This document shows positions 1 to 8,126 of a DNA stretch of 64,000 nt, in pieces. The notes under the pieces are model-generated. The model was not told the origin of the DNA. It worked only from the letters and a program-made list of their open reading frames with translations, and did not search any database. Source of the stretch: Sphaerisporangium rufum (GTDB lineage: Bacteria; Actinomycetota; Actinomycetes; Streptosporangiales; Streptosporangiaceae); NCBI RefSeq assembly GCF_016863395.1, contig NZ_BOOU01000007.1, positions 62,001-126,000 of the forward strand. Direction: 5' to 3'. The position numbers were made by a program, and so were the translations under genes. Position 1 is the first letter of the stretch. Each line of letters begins with the position of its first letter.

Positions 1-627
1 ATCGTCTCCTCGTCCCTGCTCGGCAAGATCGCCAAGGCGCGCGGGGTGCGGCACGCCGAGACGCTGACCGGGTTCAAGTGGATCGTGAAGGCCGGCGACG
101 GGATGGTCTACGGCTACGAGGAGGCCCTCGGCTACACCGTCGGCTCAGACGCCGGGCTGCCGGTGCGCGACAAGGACGGCATCGGCGCCGCGCTGGCCGT
201 GGCCGCACTGGCGGCGCAGGCGAAGCGGGACGGCCGGACGCTGCTCGACCTGCTGGACGACCAGGCCCGGGCGTACGGGCTGCACGCGACCGCGCAGCTG
301 TCGGTGCGGGTGGCCGACCTGTCGCTGATCACCGGCGCGATGGCCCGGCTGCGCTCGGCGCCGCCGGATCGGCTGGGCGGCCGGGACGTGCTGGCCGCCG
401 ACGACCTGAGCGCCGGGGTGGCCGGGCTGCCGCCGACCGACGGCCTGCGTTACCGCCTGGACGGCGACGCCCGGGTGGTGGTCCGCCCGTCCGGTACCGA
501 GCCCAAGCTCAAGTGCTACCTGGAGGTCGTCGTCCCGGTCACCGCGAACCCCGGAGAGGCCCGCGAGCGGGCCACCCGGGACCTCGCGGCGCTGAAGGCC
601 GACCTCGCCGCCGTCCTGGAACTGTGA
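1..627 (+). CDS. Phospho-sugar mutase (phosphomannomutase/phosphoglucomutase family), C-terminal part
   Basis: This is the C-terminal part of an alpha-D-phosphohexomutase-type enzyme. The reading frame is already open at base 1, so the catalytic serine and metal-binding domains lie outside the window. The visible part contains TGFKWI followed by GYEEALGY, matching the sugar-specificity region of this superfamily, and near the end RPSGTEPKLKCYLE, the phosphate-binding loop of domain 4. Members move phosphate between positions on a hexose or pentose phosphate. In actinomycetes this gene often lies near nucleoside-salvage genes and may act on pentose phosphates. Adenosine deaminase and thymidine phosphorylase nearby fit that role, but this is inference. 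It ends in TGA, with no same-strand partner downstream. Confidence 0.9.
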   Translation: MVSSSLLGKIAKARGVRHAETLTGFKWIVKAGDGMVYGYEEALGYTVGSDAGLPVRDKDGIGAALAVAALAAQAKRDGRTLLDLLDDQARAYGLHATAQLSVRVADLSLITGAMARLRSAPPDRLGGRDVLAADDLSAGVAGLPPTDGLRYRLDGDARVVVRPSGTEPKLKCYLEVVVPVTANPGEARERATRDLAALKADLAAVLEL

Positions 628-852
628 TCGGCCGCCGCCGGGCCGCTGTCCGGCATGATGTCGTCGTCCGCGCCACCGATCGAGGTGGGCGTCGCCTCGC
701 CGGTCACCGAGCTTGACCTGATCACGCGGCCCGGCGGTCGTAAGACTCCAGGGCCGATGGAGCGGGGGTCGATGTGTCGACCCGTCGCACCCAGGGCCGC
801 GGCCGGCGAAGCCTGACGACCGCGGGCCGGGCCCGGTCTTCCGGGGACCGGG

Positions 853-1485
853 TCAGGAGAAGATGAGGGCGGCGATGACCAGGATCAGGGCGGCGGCGAT
901 GGCGGCCAGCGCGGTGGGCGACCAGGTGGACGTCATCGTCCCGCGCTCGGTGGCCAGGCGGGCGCGGCGCTCGGCGGTCTCGGTGAGCTGCTGGGCGACC
1001 CAGTCGGCGTGCGTGCGGCCGGCCATGGCCGACAGCGCGGCCTGCTCGGCCTTGGAGACCTTCGGCTGCAGGTCGAACCCGCGCGCCTTGGGGCCGGTCG
1101 AGGTGGGCGAGGCGGCCGCGGCGCCGCGGCGGGCGGCTCTGGCCCGCTCGCGCGCCGAGGCCTGCGGCGTCCAGCAGCGGACGCTCTGCTCGCCGGACTC
1201 GATGGCGATGGTGTGCGAGACGCGCACCGCGTCGACGGCCTTCCATGGCACGAGGATGTTGCGCAGCGGGTTGCGCACCAGCACGCCGTCCTCGCCGGCG
1301 ACGATGGCCGGGCGCAGGCAGCCGACGAAGACGGCCGCGGTCAGCACCCCGAGGACCGCGCCGGCGACCAGCGCGGTCGGGATCCGGCCGTTGAGGATCA
1401 GGTCGACGGCGTTGAAGCCGGCGAACGCCATCCACACCCAGCCCAGGAACCAGGCGATCTTCGACCGGAACACCTGTGGCTTCAC
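853..1485 (-). CDS. PH-domain-containing membrane protein
   Basis: This 210-residue protein has an N-terminal pair of hydrophobic segments (about residues 10-30 and 38-57). A bacterial PH-like (bPH) stretch follows, with LRPAIVAGEDGVLVRNPLRN and the WKAVDAVRVSH strand. A charged Ala/Arg-rich middle leads to a final hydrophobic helix at the C-terminus (about 188-209). Such proteins are membrane proteins of unknown function in actinobacteria. The start is GTG after a weak purine-rich stretch. It lies just downstream of the adenosine deaminase gene on the same strand, about 80 bases away, so co-transcription is possible. A 7-bp hairpin (832-852) abuts the stop codon and may help termination. No enzymatic residues are visible. 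Confidence 0.75.
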   Translation of the reverse strand: MKPQVFRSKIAWFLGWVWMAFAGFNAVDLILNGRIPTALVAGAVLGVLTAAVFVGCLRPAIVAGEDGVLVRNPLRNILVPWKAVDAVRVSHTIAIESGEQSVRCWTPQASARERARAARRGAAAASPTSTGPKARGFDLQPKVSKAEQAALSAMAGRTHADWVAQQLTETAERRARLATERGTMTSTWSPTALAAIAAALILVIAALIFS

Positions 1486-1566
1486 CGCTCACCGGCCCCT
1501 TTCCGTCTACCGGCCCGGCCTGCCAGCGGGCCGGGCGCTCCAACGCTAACGCCTGCGGCGCGGTGC

Positions 1567-2646
1567 TCAGGCCTGCCACTTGAGTTTGGCGAATCCGGGC
1601 TTGATGACGCCGTTGATCAGGGCGAGCCGGTCGTCGAACGGGATGAACGCCGACTTCATCGCGTTGACCGTGAACCACAGCAGGTCGTCCCAGTCGTAAC
1701 CGAACGTCTGGACCAGGGCGGCGAACTCCTTGGAGACCGAGGTGTCGCTCATCAGCCGGTTGTCGGTGTTGACGGTCACCCGGAAGTGCAGGCGGCGCAG
1801 CAGGCCGATCGGGTGCTCGGCCAGCGAGTCCGCCGCGCCGGTCTGCAGGTTGGACGTGGGGCACATCTCCAGCGGGATGCGCTTGTCGCGCACGTAGGCG
1901 GCCAGCCGGCCGAGCTTGGCGGTGCCGTCTGCGGCGACCTGGATGTCGTCGATGATGCGCACGCCGTGGCCGAGCCGGTCGGCACCGCACCACTGGATGG
2001 CCTGCCAGATCGACGGCAGCCCGAACCCCTCGCCGGCGTGGATGGTGAAGTGCGCGTTCTCCCGCTGGAGGTACTCGAAGGCGTCCAGGTGGCGGGTGGG
2101 CGGGTAGCCGGCCTCGGCGCCGGCGATGTCGAACCCGGCCACGCCGACGTCCCGGTACCGCACGGCCAGCTCGGCGATCTCCATGGACCGGGCCTGGTGG
2201 CGCATCGCGGTGAGCAGCGTGCCGACCCGGATGCCACGCCCCTGCGAGCCGGCCTGGAAGCCGTCCAGTACCGCCGTGACGACCTCGTCCAGGGACAGGC
2301 CGGTGGAGGTGTGCTGCTCGGGCGCGAACCGCACCTCGGCGTAGACCACGCCGTCGTCGGCGAGGTCCTCGGCGCACTCGGCGGCGACCCGGACCAGCGC
2401 CTCCCGGGTCTGCATCACGCCGACGGTGTGGTCGAAGGTCGTAAGGTAGCGCTCCAGCGAGCCAGAGTCGGCGGCCGCGCGGAACCAGGCGCGCAGCTCT
2501 TCGGCGTCTGTGGTGGGCAGCCCGGTGTAGCCGGTCTCCCGGGCGAGGTCGATGATCGTCTGCGGTCGCAGGCCGCCGTCGAGGTGGTCGTGCAGCAGCA
2601 CCTTCGGGGCCCGGCGGATCGCGTCGAGCTGTGGCTGGTCGTTCAT
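1567..2646 (-). CDS. add: Adenosine deaminase
   Basis: This enzyme hydrolyses adenosine or deoxyadenosine to inosine or deoxyinosine plus ammonia in the cytoplasm. The 359-residue length is typical. Zinc ligands and catalytic residues of the family are visible: the [10 protein letters not shown] motif near residue 19, HAGEGFG near 204-210, [11 protein letters not shown] in the middle, and the [10 protein letters not shown] segment towards the C-terminus that supplies the last Asp pair. The ATG start follows a short spacer from a divergent region. It forms part of the nucleoside-salvage set in this window (thymidine phosphorylase, cytidine deaminase, BMP-type importer), although those genes lie about 4 kb away beyond an MFS/MarR pair. 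Confidence 0.95.
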   Translation of the reverse strand: MNDQPQLDAIRRAPKVLLHDHLDGGLRPQTIIDLARETGYTGLPTTDAEELRAWFRAAADSGSLERYLTTFDHTVGVMQTREALVRVAAECAEDLADDGVVYAEVRFAPEQHTSTGLSLDEVVTAVLDGFQAGSQGRGIRVGTLLTAMRHQARSMEIAELAVRYRDVGVAGFDIAGAEAGYPPTRHLDAFEYLQRENAHFTIHAGEGFGLPSIWQAIQWCGADRLGHGVRIIDDIQVAADGTAKLGRLAAYVRDKRIPLEMCPTSNLQTGAADSLAEHPIGLLRRLHFRVTVNTDNRLMSDTSVSKEFAALVQTFGYDWDDLLWFTVNAMKSAFIPFDDRLALINGVIKPGFAKLKWQA

Positions 2647-2699
2647 CTCAGCATCTTATGGACTCGTCCCGCGTTCCGGCGGGCCGGGCGGGGGGGTTC

Positions 2700-3053
2700 T
2701 CACTCCTCGCGGCCGGCGGTCTCCGGGGAGAAGGCGGGCGTGCACACCGCGACGTACTCGGCGCCCTCCGGGCCGGCCGAGTAGCGGACCTTCTCCCCCG
2801 GCGCGGCGACGAACGCCTGGCCGGCCGGGACCTCGGTCACCCCGTCGGCGTGCTCGACCACGACGGTGCCGCGCAGCACCACGGTGTACTCGGTGAACTC
2901 CGGGGCCTGGGCCGGCTCCGACCAGCCGGCCGGGGCGGTCATGTGGGCGATGGACAGCCCGTCGTCGCCGCTGTTCACCCGGCCGACGTACTCGTCGATG
3001 ACCTTGCCGCCCGGCACCGGGACCCGGGTGGGCTCGCTGATGATGCGTACCAT
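2700..3053 (-). CDS. Cupin-domain protein
   Basis: This small 117-residue protein has a single-cupin appearance: an N-terminal strand region, the EYTVVLRGTVVVEHADG motif, a VPAGQAFVAAPGEKVRY second-motif region, then PEGAEYVAVCTPAF. The usual HxH metal ligands of the first cupin motif are not obvious, so metal binding is uncertain. It resembles the EutQ-like or generic cupin-2 proteins often found beside adenosine deaminase in actinomycetes. Its substrate is unknown. It starts at an ATG and lies 53 bases upstream of add on the same strand, so it may be transcribed with it. Confidence 0.75.
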   Translation of the reverse strand: MVRIISEPTRVPVPGGKVIDEYVGRVNSGDDGLSIAHMTAPAGWSEPAQAPEFTEYTVVLRGTVVVEHADGVTEVPAGQAFVAAPGEKVRYSAGPEGAEYVAVCTPAFSPETAGREE

Positions 3054-3108
3054 CGCGCCAGTCTATTGAACCTCTGCCGTCCGGTCGCCCCAGGTCGGCG
3101 GGCGGGCG

Positions 3109-3825
3109 TCAGTGCGCGATGTCGATGATCAGGCGCGGCGGGGACGGCTGCTCGAAGACGCGGAACGCGGCCGGGTGCCGCAGCCCGAGCCCGACGGTGA
3201 CCACGCCCTCGAAATCGCCGGCGCGCACGACGCCGCGCAGGTTGGGCAGGTCCGCGCGCAGCACCGGCCGGCGCTTCCAGGTCGGCCGGCCGTCGTCGGT
3301 GTGCGCGGCGGCCGGGGAGATCCGCACCCGCAGGAACGCCTCCCCGGGGAGGTCCACCGGGTCGCCGGAGCCGTCCTCGACCAGGCGCGCCACCCGGTCG
3401 ACGGTGTAGCCGGTGCGGGTGCCGCGCAGGTCGATGACGACCCGGTCGTACCGCTGGTGGGCGGCGAACCGCACGCCGAGGACCAGCGGCGGCTCGGCCG
3501 GGGAGCGGCGGACCCGGACCGGGTCGGTGCCGGTGGGCGGTGGCAGGTCCTGGACACCGGCCGCGGCGGTCGGCGGCCCGGAGGCCGGGACGGACGGCGA
3601 GGGCACCCTGACCGGCGGGGCGGTCGGCGGCGTGGCCGGCGGGACGGCGGACGGCGAGGCGGGCTCGGCTGACGGCCCGGAAGGCTCGGCGGAGGCCCCG
3701 GCGGAGGGCACCGCGGAAGGCTCGGTGGTCGTCGTGGCGGCCGTGCCGGGCGGGGTGCCGGTGCCGCCGCATCCGGCGAGCAGGACGAGAGGAACCAGCG
3801 CGGCGGCGGCGGAGATCCTCTTCAT
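3109..3825 (-). CDS. AMIN-like domain lipoprotein
   Basis: This secreted lipoprotein of 238 residues begins with a short signal sequence ending in a lipobox (VPLVLLAGCGG, Cys at about residue 19). A roughly 90-residue Thr/Pro/Ala/Ser-rich tether follows, likely spanning the wall. The C-terminal half (about 110-238) has the AMIN-like pattern LGVRFAAHQRYDRVVIDLRG and ends in PRLIIDIAH, as in actinobacterial AMIN-like lipoproteins. The role is unknown; related AMIN domains target proteins to peptidoglycan. The ATG start is preceded by a GAGGAGG ribosome site. It is 55 bases upstream of the cupin gene on the same strand. Confidence 0.8.
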   Translation of the reverse strand: MKRISAAAALVPLVLLAGCGGTGTPPGTAATTTTEPSAVPSAGASAEPSGPSAEPASPSAVPPATPPTAPPVRVPSPSVPASGPPTAAAGVQDLPPPTGTDPVRVRRSPAEPPLVLGVRFAAHQRYDRVVIDLRGTRTGYTVDRVARLVEDGSGDPVDLPGEAFLRVRISPAAAHTDDGRPTWKRRPVLRADLPNLRGVVRAGDFEGVVTVGLGLRHPAAFRVFEQPSPPRLIIDIAH

Positions 3826-4123
3826 GGCGCCTCGGCCTCCTCAGGGCGGGTGCACCGGGCTCCCGGTGTCCCTTCGTTGCTCCTTGCTGCCGACAATGCC
3901 TCACCCGGCCGCCGGGAAACCCGCCGTCATCGAAAAGTGTCCATGTCCGGCCGCCCGGCCGGCCGATCCTTCTTCTGGGCACCGCCCTACACCTGGACGA
4001 AACGCACCGGGGCCGCTGCGGGCCCCCGCGGACGGCTCCGCCCCGGCGCCCAAAGCGCGTACCGGTCCGGCGGAGGCGGGGAGAGCCCTGGGAGCGGGCG
4101 TGACGCGGAGCCTGGAACGGTGC
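3826..4123 (+). other. Non-coding region upstream of the lipoprotein
   Basis: I see no credible gene here. It should hold the promoter of the leftward lipoprotein gene. A near-perfect 7-bp inverted repeat (CACCGGG CT CCCGGTG, 3853-3868) lies in what would be the 5' leader, about 28 bases before the start codon. The rest is GC-rich sequence with chance open frames only. No clear -35/-10 pair could be assigned by eye. Confidence 0.4.
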
Positions 4124-4152
4124 GGCCCCCGGCGCGGGTGGCGCCGGGGGCC
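4124..4152 (-). terminator. Hairpin terminator after the MFS gene
   Basis: A perfect 12-bp stem (GGCCCCCGGCGC paired with GCGCCGGGGGCC) has a 5-base loop and lies about 54 bases past the MFS stop codon. It lacks a U-tract, as is usual in high-GC actinomycetes. Confidence 0.7.
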
Positions 4153-4205
4153 GATCAGGGGTTCGGGATGATCACATGCTCAGGACGGTCACGCGTTGAG
4201 GACGG

Positions 4206-5654
4206 TCAGACGGTCGCCGGGACCTCCGCCTCCTCCTCGGTGGCACCGGGGGCCGCCGGGACGGCGGCCGGCCGGGCCCGGACCAGGCCGGTGACGGCGA
4301 TGCCCAGTCCGATCAGGGCGACCACCGCGCACACCGCGAAGGAGGCGTGGATGGCGGGCAGGGTGACCGTGCCCCCGTCGGCGGTCACCACGGCGGCCAC
4401 GACGGCGAGCACCAGCGCGCCGCCCACCTGGCCCGAGGTGTTGAGCAGCCCGGACGCCAGGCCCTGCTCCTCGTCGGCCACCCCGTTGGTGGCCTGGATG
4501 TTCAGCGACGGGAACGACAGGGCGAACGCGACGCCGAGCAGCAGCATGCCGGGGATGACCAGGGTCACCAGGCCCGGGTTCTCGCCGGCGCCGAGGAAGA
4601 CGGCGTACCCGCCGGCCAGCGCGGCCGAGCCGATCACGATCAGCCGGCCGGTGCCGAACCGGTCGGCGAGGTCGCCCATCTTGGTGGAGGTGACCGCGAC
4701 GAGCAGGCCGGCCGGGAGGAACGCCAGCGCCGTCTGCAGCGCGGACCAGCCGAGCAGGTTCTGGAAGTACTGCATGGCGACGAACTGGAAGGAGACGTAG
4801 GAGCCGAACAGCACGACCAGCCCCAGGTTGGCCCGGACCAGCGGCGCGGACTTCAGGATGGACAGCCGGACCAGCGGGTGCCGTACCTTCAGTTCGATGG
4901 CCACGAACAGGCCGAGCAGCGCGACGGCGGCGGCGAGCACGCCGATGGTGCGCGGCGAGCCCCAGCCGGACTCGGGCGCCTGGACGACGCCGAACACCAG
5001 CAGCAGCATCGAGAAGGTGATGGTGGCGGCGCCGGCCAGGTCGTAACCGCCGGCCGGTGGCTTCTCGCCCGAGTGCCGGGGCAGCAGCCGCAGGCCGGCG
5101 ACCAGGGTGATGACGGCGACCGGCACCGGCATCAGGAAGGTCCAGCGCCAGCCGATCTCGGTCAGCAGGCCGGAGAGCACCAGGCCGAGGGAGAAGCCGC
5201 TGGCGCCGCAGGCGGTGAAGATGCTGAGGGCCCGGTTGCGGGCCGGCCCCTCGGCGAAGGTCGTGGTGATGATGGACAGCGCGGCCGGGGCGGTGAAGGC
5301 GGCGCTGATGCCCTTGACGAACCGGGCGACGATCAGCAGGGCGCCGTCGTTCATCAGCCCGCCGAGCAGGGACGCGACCGCGAACACCGCGAGGGCGGTC
5401 AGGAAGACCCGCCGGCGTCCGAGCAGGTCGGCGGCCCGGCCGCCGAGCAGGAGCAGACCGCCGTATCCGAGGACGTACCCGCTGACCACCCACTGCAGGT
5501 TCGCGGTGGACAACCCGAGGTCGGCCTGGATGGACGGCAGGGCGACGCCCACCATCGAGACGTCCAGCGCGTCGAGGAAGACGACGGCGCAGAGCACGGC
5601 GAGCGCGCCCCACAGGCGCGCGTCCCACCGATCGGCTTGTGCGGAGGGGATCAT
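4206..5654 (-). CDS. MFS drug/solute exporter (DHA2-like, 14-TM type)
   Basis: This is a 482-residue proton-driven major facilitator. The start was set at the ATG at 5654 (MIPSAQADRW); an upstream in-frame TTG would run through the operator region and is unlikely. It shows the N-terminal helix with LDALDVSMVGVALPSI, a common pattern of DHA2-type exporters (motif D1 region), and GGRAADLLGRRRVF, the loop 2-3 motif A (GxxxDxxGRRxxF). About 14 hydrophobic segments can be counted. It is divergent from a MarR regulator, with palindromic sites between them, the usual layout for an inducible efflux pump. The substrate cannot be told from sequence. Confidence 0.88.
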   Translation of the reverse strand: MIPSAQADRWDARLWGALAVLCAVVFLDALDVSMVGVALPSIQADLGLSTANLQWVVSGYVLGYGGLLLLGGRAADLLGRRRVFLTALAVFAVASLLGGLMNDGALLIVARFVKGISAAFTAPAALSIITTTFAEGPARNRALSIFTACGASGFSLGLVLSGLLTEIGWRWTFLMPVPVAVITLVAGLRLLPRHSGEKPPAGGYDLAGAATITFSMLLLVFGVVQAPESGWGSPRTIGVLAAAVALLGLFVAIELKVRHPLVRLSILKSAPLVRANLGLVVLFGSYVSFQFVAMQYFQNLLGWSALQTALAFLPAGLLVAVTSTKMGDLADRFGTGRLIVIGSAALAGGYAVFLGAGENPGLVTLVIPGMLLLGVAFALSFPSLNIQATNGVADEEQGLASGLLNTSGQVGGALVLAVVAAVVTADGGTVTLPAIHASFAVCAVVALIGLGIAVTGLVRARPAAVPAAPGATEEEAEVPATV

Positions 5655-5660
5655 GTGAAG

Positions 5661-5727
5661 CACATTACATGCGCATGCATTCAATGCACAAACATTTAAT
5701 GCTTTTGCATCTAATGTGTGCGCATGC
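5661..5727 (+). promoter_or_regulatory. MarR-type operator region between divergent genes
   Basis: This AT-rich island in GC-rich DNA carries several symmetrical elements. One is the palindrome TGCATT-C-AATGCA (5676-5688). Another is ATGC-TTTT-GCAT (5699-5710). A widely spaced inverted pair, CACATTACATG (5661-5671) and CATCTAATGTG (5709-5719), matches at 10 of 11 positions. GCGCATGC occurs twice (5671-5678 and 5720-5727). MarR proteins bind such palindromes as dimers. The location between the MFS and MarR starts suggests both promoters are repressed from here. Confidence 0.75.
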
Positions 5728-5740
5728 TACTATCGCGGGC

Positions 5741-6112
5741 ATGGCGGAGCCCGATGTCGTGACCTCCTGGCGGGAGCTGATGGCGCGGCATGCCGATTGC
5801 TCGGGCCGGCTGGAGCGGGAGCTGGGCGAGAAGCACGGCCTGGGCGTCAGCGACTTCGAGGTGCTGGACCGGATGGCCGAGTCCGAATGCGGCAAGTACC
5901 GCGTGCAGGAGCTGGCCGACGTCGTCCACCTGAGCCAGAGCGCGCTGTCCCGCCTCATCTCCCGGCTGGAGAAGGCCGGGCTGGTCTGCCGCAGCATGTG
6001 CGTCGACGACCGCCGGGGCGTCTTCGTCGCGCTCACCGACGCCGGGCGGGAACGCCACCGCGAGGCCCTGCCCACCCACCGCGCCGTGCTCCGCGATTCC
6101 TTCAGCGGCTGA
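5741..6112 (+). CDS. MarR-family transcriptional regulator
   Basis: This is a 123-residue winged-helix repressor. The start was chosen at the ATG at 5741 (MAEPDVVTSW), since upstream in-frame starts run through the operator. The MarR fold is visible as FEVLDRMAESECGKYRVQEL, the recognition helix region VVHLSQSALSRLISRLEKAG, and the wing DDRRGVFVALTDAGRE. It is slightly short at the C-terminus compared with many MarR proteins (about 140 residues). It is divergent from the MFS exporter and probably represses it and itself. Two cysteines (LVCRSMCVDDR) flank the wing, so thiol or redox sensing is possible but unproven. Confidence 0.88.
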   Translation: MAEPDVVTSWRELMARHADCSGRLERELGEKHGLGVSDFEVLDRMAESECGKYRVQELADVVHLSQSALSRLISRLEKAGLVCRSMCVDDRRGVFVALTDAGRERHREALPTHRAVLRDSFSG

Positions 6113-6319
6113 CCGCGCCACCCGCGCGGAGCCGGCCCCACGGCCGAGGAGCGGTCCCGGCCGCGCCGGGCGCGGACCGGCGCGCGTCACCGGCGGCCGG
6201 GTGCGCCAGGGCCGGCCCCGAAGGCCCGAGCCGGCGCGCCGGGCGGCCGCGGAAAGCACTCGCCCACCGGCGGCCGCCAGGCACCGGGTCAGCCCGATCA
6301 GGCCGGCCCGGCACTCCCG

Positions 6320-7597
6320 TCAAGCGGTGATCTTGTCGATGACCAGCGGCAGCAGCGCCGGATCGGCCGCTTCGCCGACCTCGTAGGCGTTGTCCAGCGC
6401 CGCCAGCGCCCGCGGGAAGCGCTCGGCGTCGTCGGCGTGCAGCGTCATCAGCCGCTGCCCCTCGCGTACCGCGTCGCCTGGCCGGGCGTGCAGGGTGATC
6501 CCCGCGCCGAAGGACACCGCGTCCTCCTTGCGCGCCCGCCCGGCGCCGAGCCGCCAGGCGGCCAGCCCGACCCGGTAGGCGTCCAGCCGGGACAGCACCC
6601 CGGTCGCGGGCGCGGTCACCTCGGCGGTCTCCGCGGCGACCGGCAGCGGCGCGTCCGGGTCGCCGCCCTGCGCGGCGATCATCCGCCGCCAGGCGTCCAT
6701 GGCCGACCCGTCCGCCAGCGCGTCCGCCGGGTCCTTGCCGGACAGCCCGGCGGCGGCGAGCATCTCGCGGGCCAGCCGCACGGTCAGCTCCACCACGTCG
6801 GCCGGGCCGCCGCCGGCCAGCACCTCGACGGACTCGGCGACCTCCAGCGCGTTGCCCACCGCCAGGCCGAGCGGCCGGTCCATCGCGGTCAGCAGCGCGA
6901 CGGTGGTCACCCCGTGGTCGGTACCGAGCTCGACCATGGTGCGGGCCAGCTCGCGCGCCGCGCCGGCATCCTTCATGAACGCGCCGGAGCCCACCTTCAC
7001 GTCCAGCACCAGCGCGCCGGTGCCTTCGGCGATCTTCTTGGACATGATCGAGGACGCGATCAGCGGGATCGACTCCACCGTGCCGGTGACGTCGCGCAGC
7101 GCGTACAGCTTCTTGTCGGCCGGCGCGAGCCCCTCCCCGGCCGCGCAGATGACCGCGCCCGCCTCGCGCAGCACGCCGAGCATCTCCTCGCCGGACAGCG
7201 AGGCCCGCCAGCCGCGGATCGACTCCAGCTTGTCCAGGGTGCCACCGGTGTGGCCGAGACCGCGCCCGGACAGCTGCGGCACGTAGCCGCCGCACGCGGC
7301 CACCAGCGGGGCCAGCGGCAGGGTGATCTTGTCGCCCACCCCGCCGGTGGAGTGCTTGTCGGTGGTGGGCCGGTCCAGCGACGACCAGTCCATCCGGGTG
7401 CCCGAGCGGATCATCGCCTCGGTCCACCGGCCGATCTCCGCCCGGCCCATCCCGTTGAGCAGGATCGCCATGGCGAGCGCCGACATCTGCTCGTCGGCCA
7501 CCTCGCCCCGGGTGTAGGCGTCGACGACCCAGTCGATCTGCTCGGCGGACAGCTCGCGGCCGTCTCGCTTGGTGACGATGACGTCGATCGCGTCCAT
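6320..7597 (-). CDS. deoA: Thymidine (pyrimidine-nucleoside) phosphorylase
   Basis: This 425-residue enzyme splits thymidine or uridine with phosphate to give the base and (deoxy)ribose-1-phosphate. The family signature region is clear: KHSTGGVGDKITLPLAPLVA followed by SGRGLGHTGGTLDKLE. The C-terminal domain (about 340-425) has the usual glycine-rich barrel-sandwich pattern (GAGITLHARPGDAV). Length is standard. It is the last gene of a leftward cluster with cytidine deaminase 33 bases upstream, two permease genes and the BMP lipoprotein, forming a nucleoside import and breakdown pathway. It is convergent with marR across about 200 bases of GC-rich non-coding DNA. Confidence 0.95.
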   Translation of the reverse strand: MDAIDVIVTKRDGRELSAEQIDWVVDAYTRGEVADEQMSALAMAILLNGMGRAEIGRWTEAMIRSGTRMDWSSLDRPTTDKHSTGGVGDKITLPLAPLVAACGGYVPQLSGRGLGHTGGTLDKLESIRGWRASLSGEEMLGVLREAGAVICAAGEGLAPADKKLYALRDVTGTVESIPLIASSIMSKKIAEGTGALVLDVKVGSGAFMKDAGAARELARTMVELGTDHGVTTVALLTAMDRPLGLAVGNALEVAESVEVLAGGGPADVVELTVRLAREMLAAAGLSGKDPADALADGSAMDAWRRMIAAQGGDPDAPLPVAAETAEVTAPATGVLSRLDAYRVGLAAWRLGAGRARKEDAVSFGAGITLHARPGDAVREGQRLMTLHADDAERFPRALAALDNAYEVGEAADPALLPLVIDKITA

Positions 7598-7630
7598 GTG
7601 GTCCCCCCGGATGATCGGCAGATGTAGCGG

Positions 7631-8095
7631 TCAGGCGCCGCGGGACAGGTCGTCCGGGCCGAACGCGAACGGCAGGAGGTCGGCCATCCGCGCCGGGCCG
7701 TCCGGCGTCTCCACCCACAGCTCCGGGCCGCCGTGCTCGAACAGCAGCTGCCGGCAGCGCCCGCAGGGCATCAGCAGCTCACCGTGCCCGTCCACGCAGG
7801 TGAAGGCCACCAGGCGGCCGCCCCCGGAGGCGTGCAGCGCCGACACCAGCCCGCACTCCGCGCACAGGCCGAGGCCGTAGGAGGCGTTCTCCACGTTGCA
7901 TCCGGTCACCACCCGGCCGTCGTCCACCAGGGCGGCGGCGCCGACCGGGAACTTGGAGTACGGCGCGTAGGCGTGCGCCATCGCGTCGGTGGCCAGGCCG
8001 CGCAACGCGTCCCAGTCGACGGTCCGGCCGGTGTCGACCGTGTCCGCGGTGTCGCCGGTGTCGCCGGTGTCGCCGGTGCGGTCCTGCTGGGTCAT
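7631..8095 (-). CDS. cdd: Cytidine deaminase
   Basis: This small, tetrameric-type cytidine deaminase has 154 residues and converts cytidine to uridine. Zinc and catalytic residues are visible in GLCAEC (Cys-Ala-Glu) and PCGRCRQLL. The N-terminus carries about 25 extra residues made of GDT/ADT/VDT triplets before the conserved VDWDALRGLA segment; these come from a tandem 9-base repeat in the DNA. The ATG at 8095 was kept, but an internal start near VDWDAL would also give a family-length protein. It lies between the permease gene (31 bases upstream) and thymidine phosphorylase. Confidence 0.93.
   Translation of the reverse strand: MTQQDRTGDTGDTGDTADTVDTGRTVDWDALRGLATDAMAHAYAPYSKFPVGAAALVDDGRVVTGCNVENASYGLGLCAECGLVSALHASGGGRLVAFTCVDGHGELLMPCGRCRQLLFEHGGPELWVETPDGPARMADLLPFAFGPDDLSRGA
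8033..8077 (+). repeat. 9-bp tandem repeat inside the start of cdd
   Basis: GTCGCCGGT occurs three times perfectly in tandem (8051-8077), preceded by two degenerate units (8033-8050). It encodes Gly-Asp-Thr style triplets in the cytidine deaminase N-terminus. Being a multiple of three, copy-number change would keep the frame. Confidence 0.8.
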
Positions 8096-8126
8096 GTCGC
8101 CTTGCTCCCCCGGGTGGTCTGGCCGG

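Noticed and set aside
1009-2784. Long rightward frame opposite adenosine deaminase and the PH-domain gene
   Set aside because: No domain motifs and biased composition; the leftward genes have clear catalytic motifs.
4347-5699. 450-codon rightward frame opposite the MFS exporter
   Set aside because: Gln/Gly/Arg/Asp-rich with no hydrophobic segments; mirror of the exporter gene.
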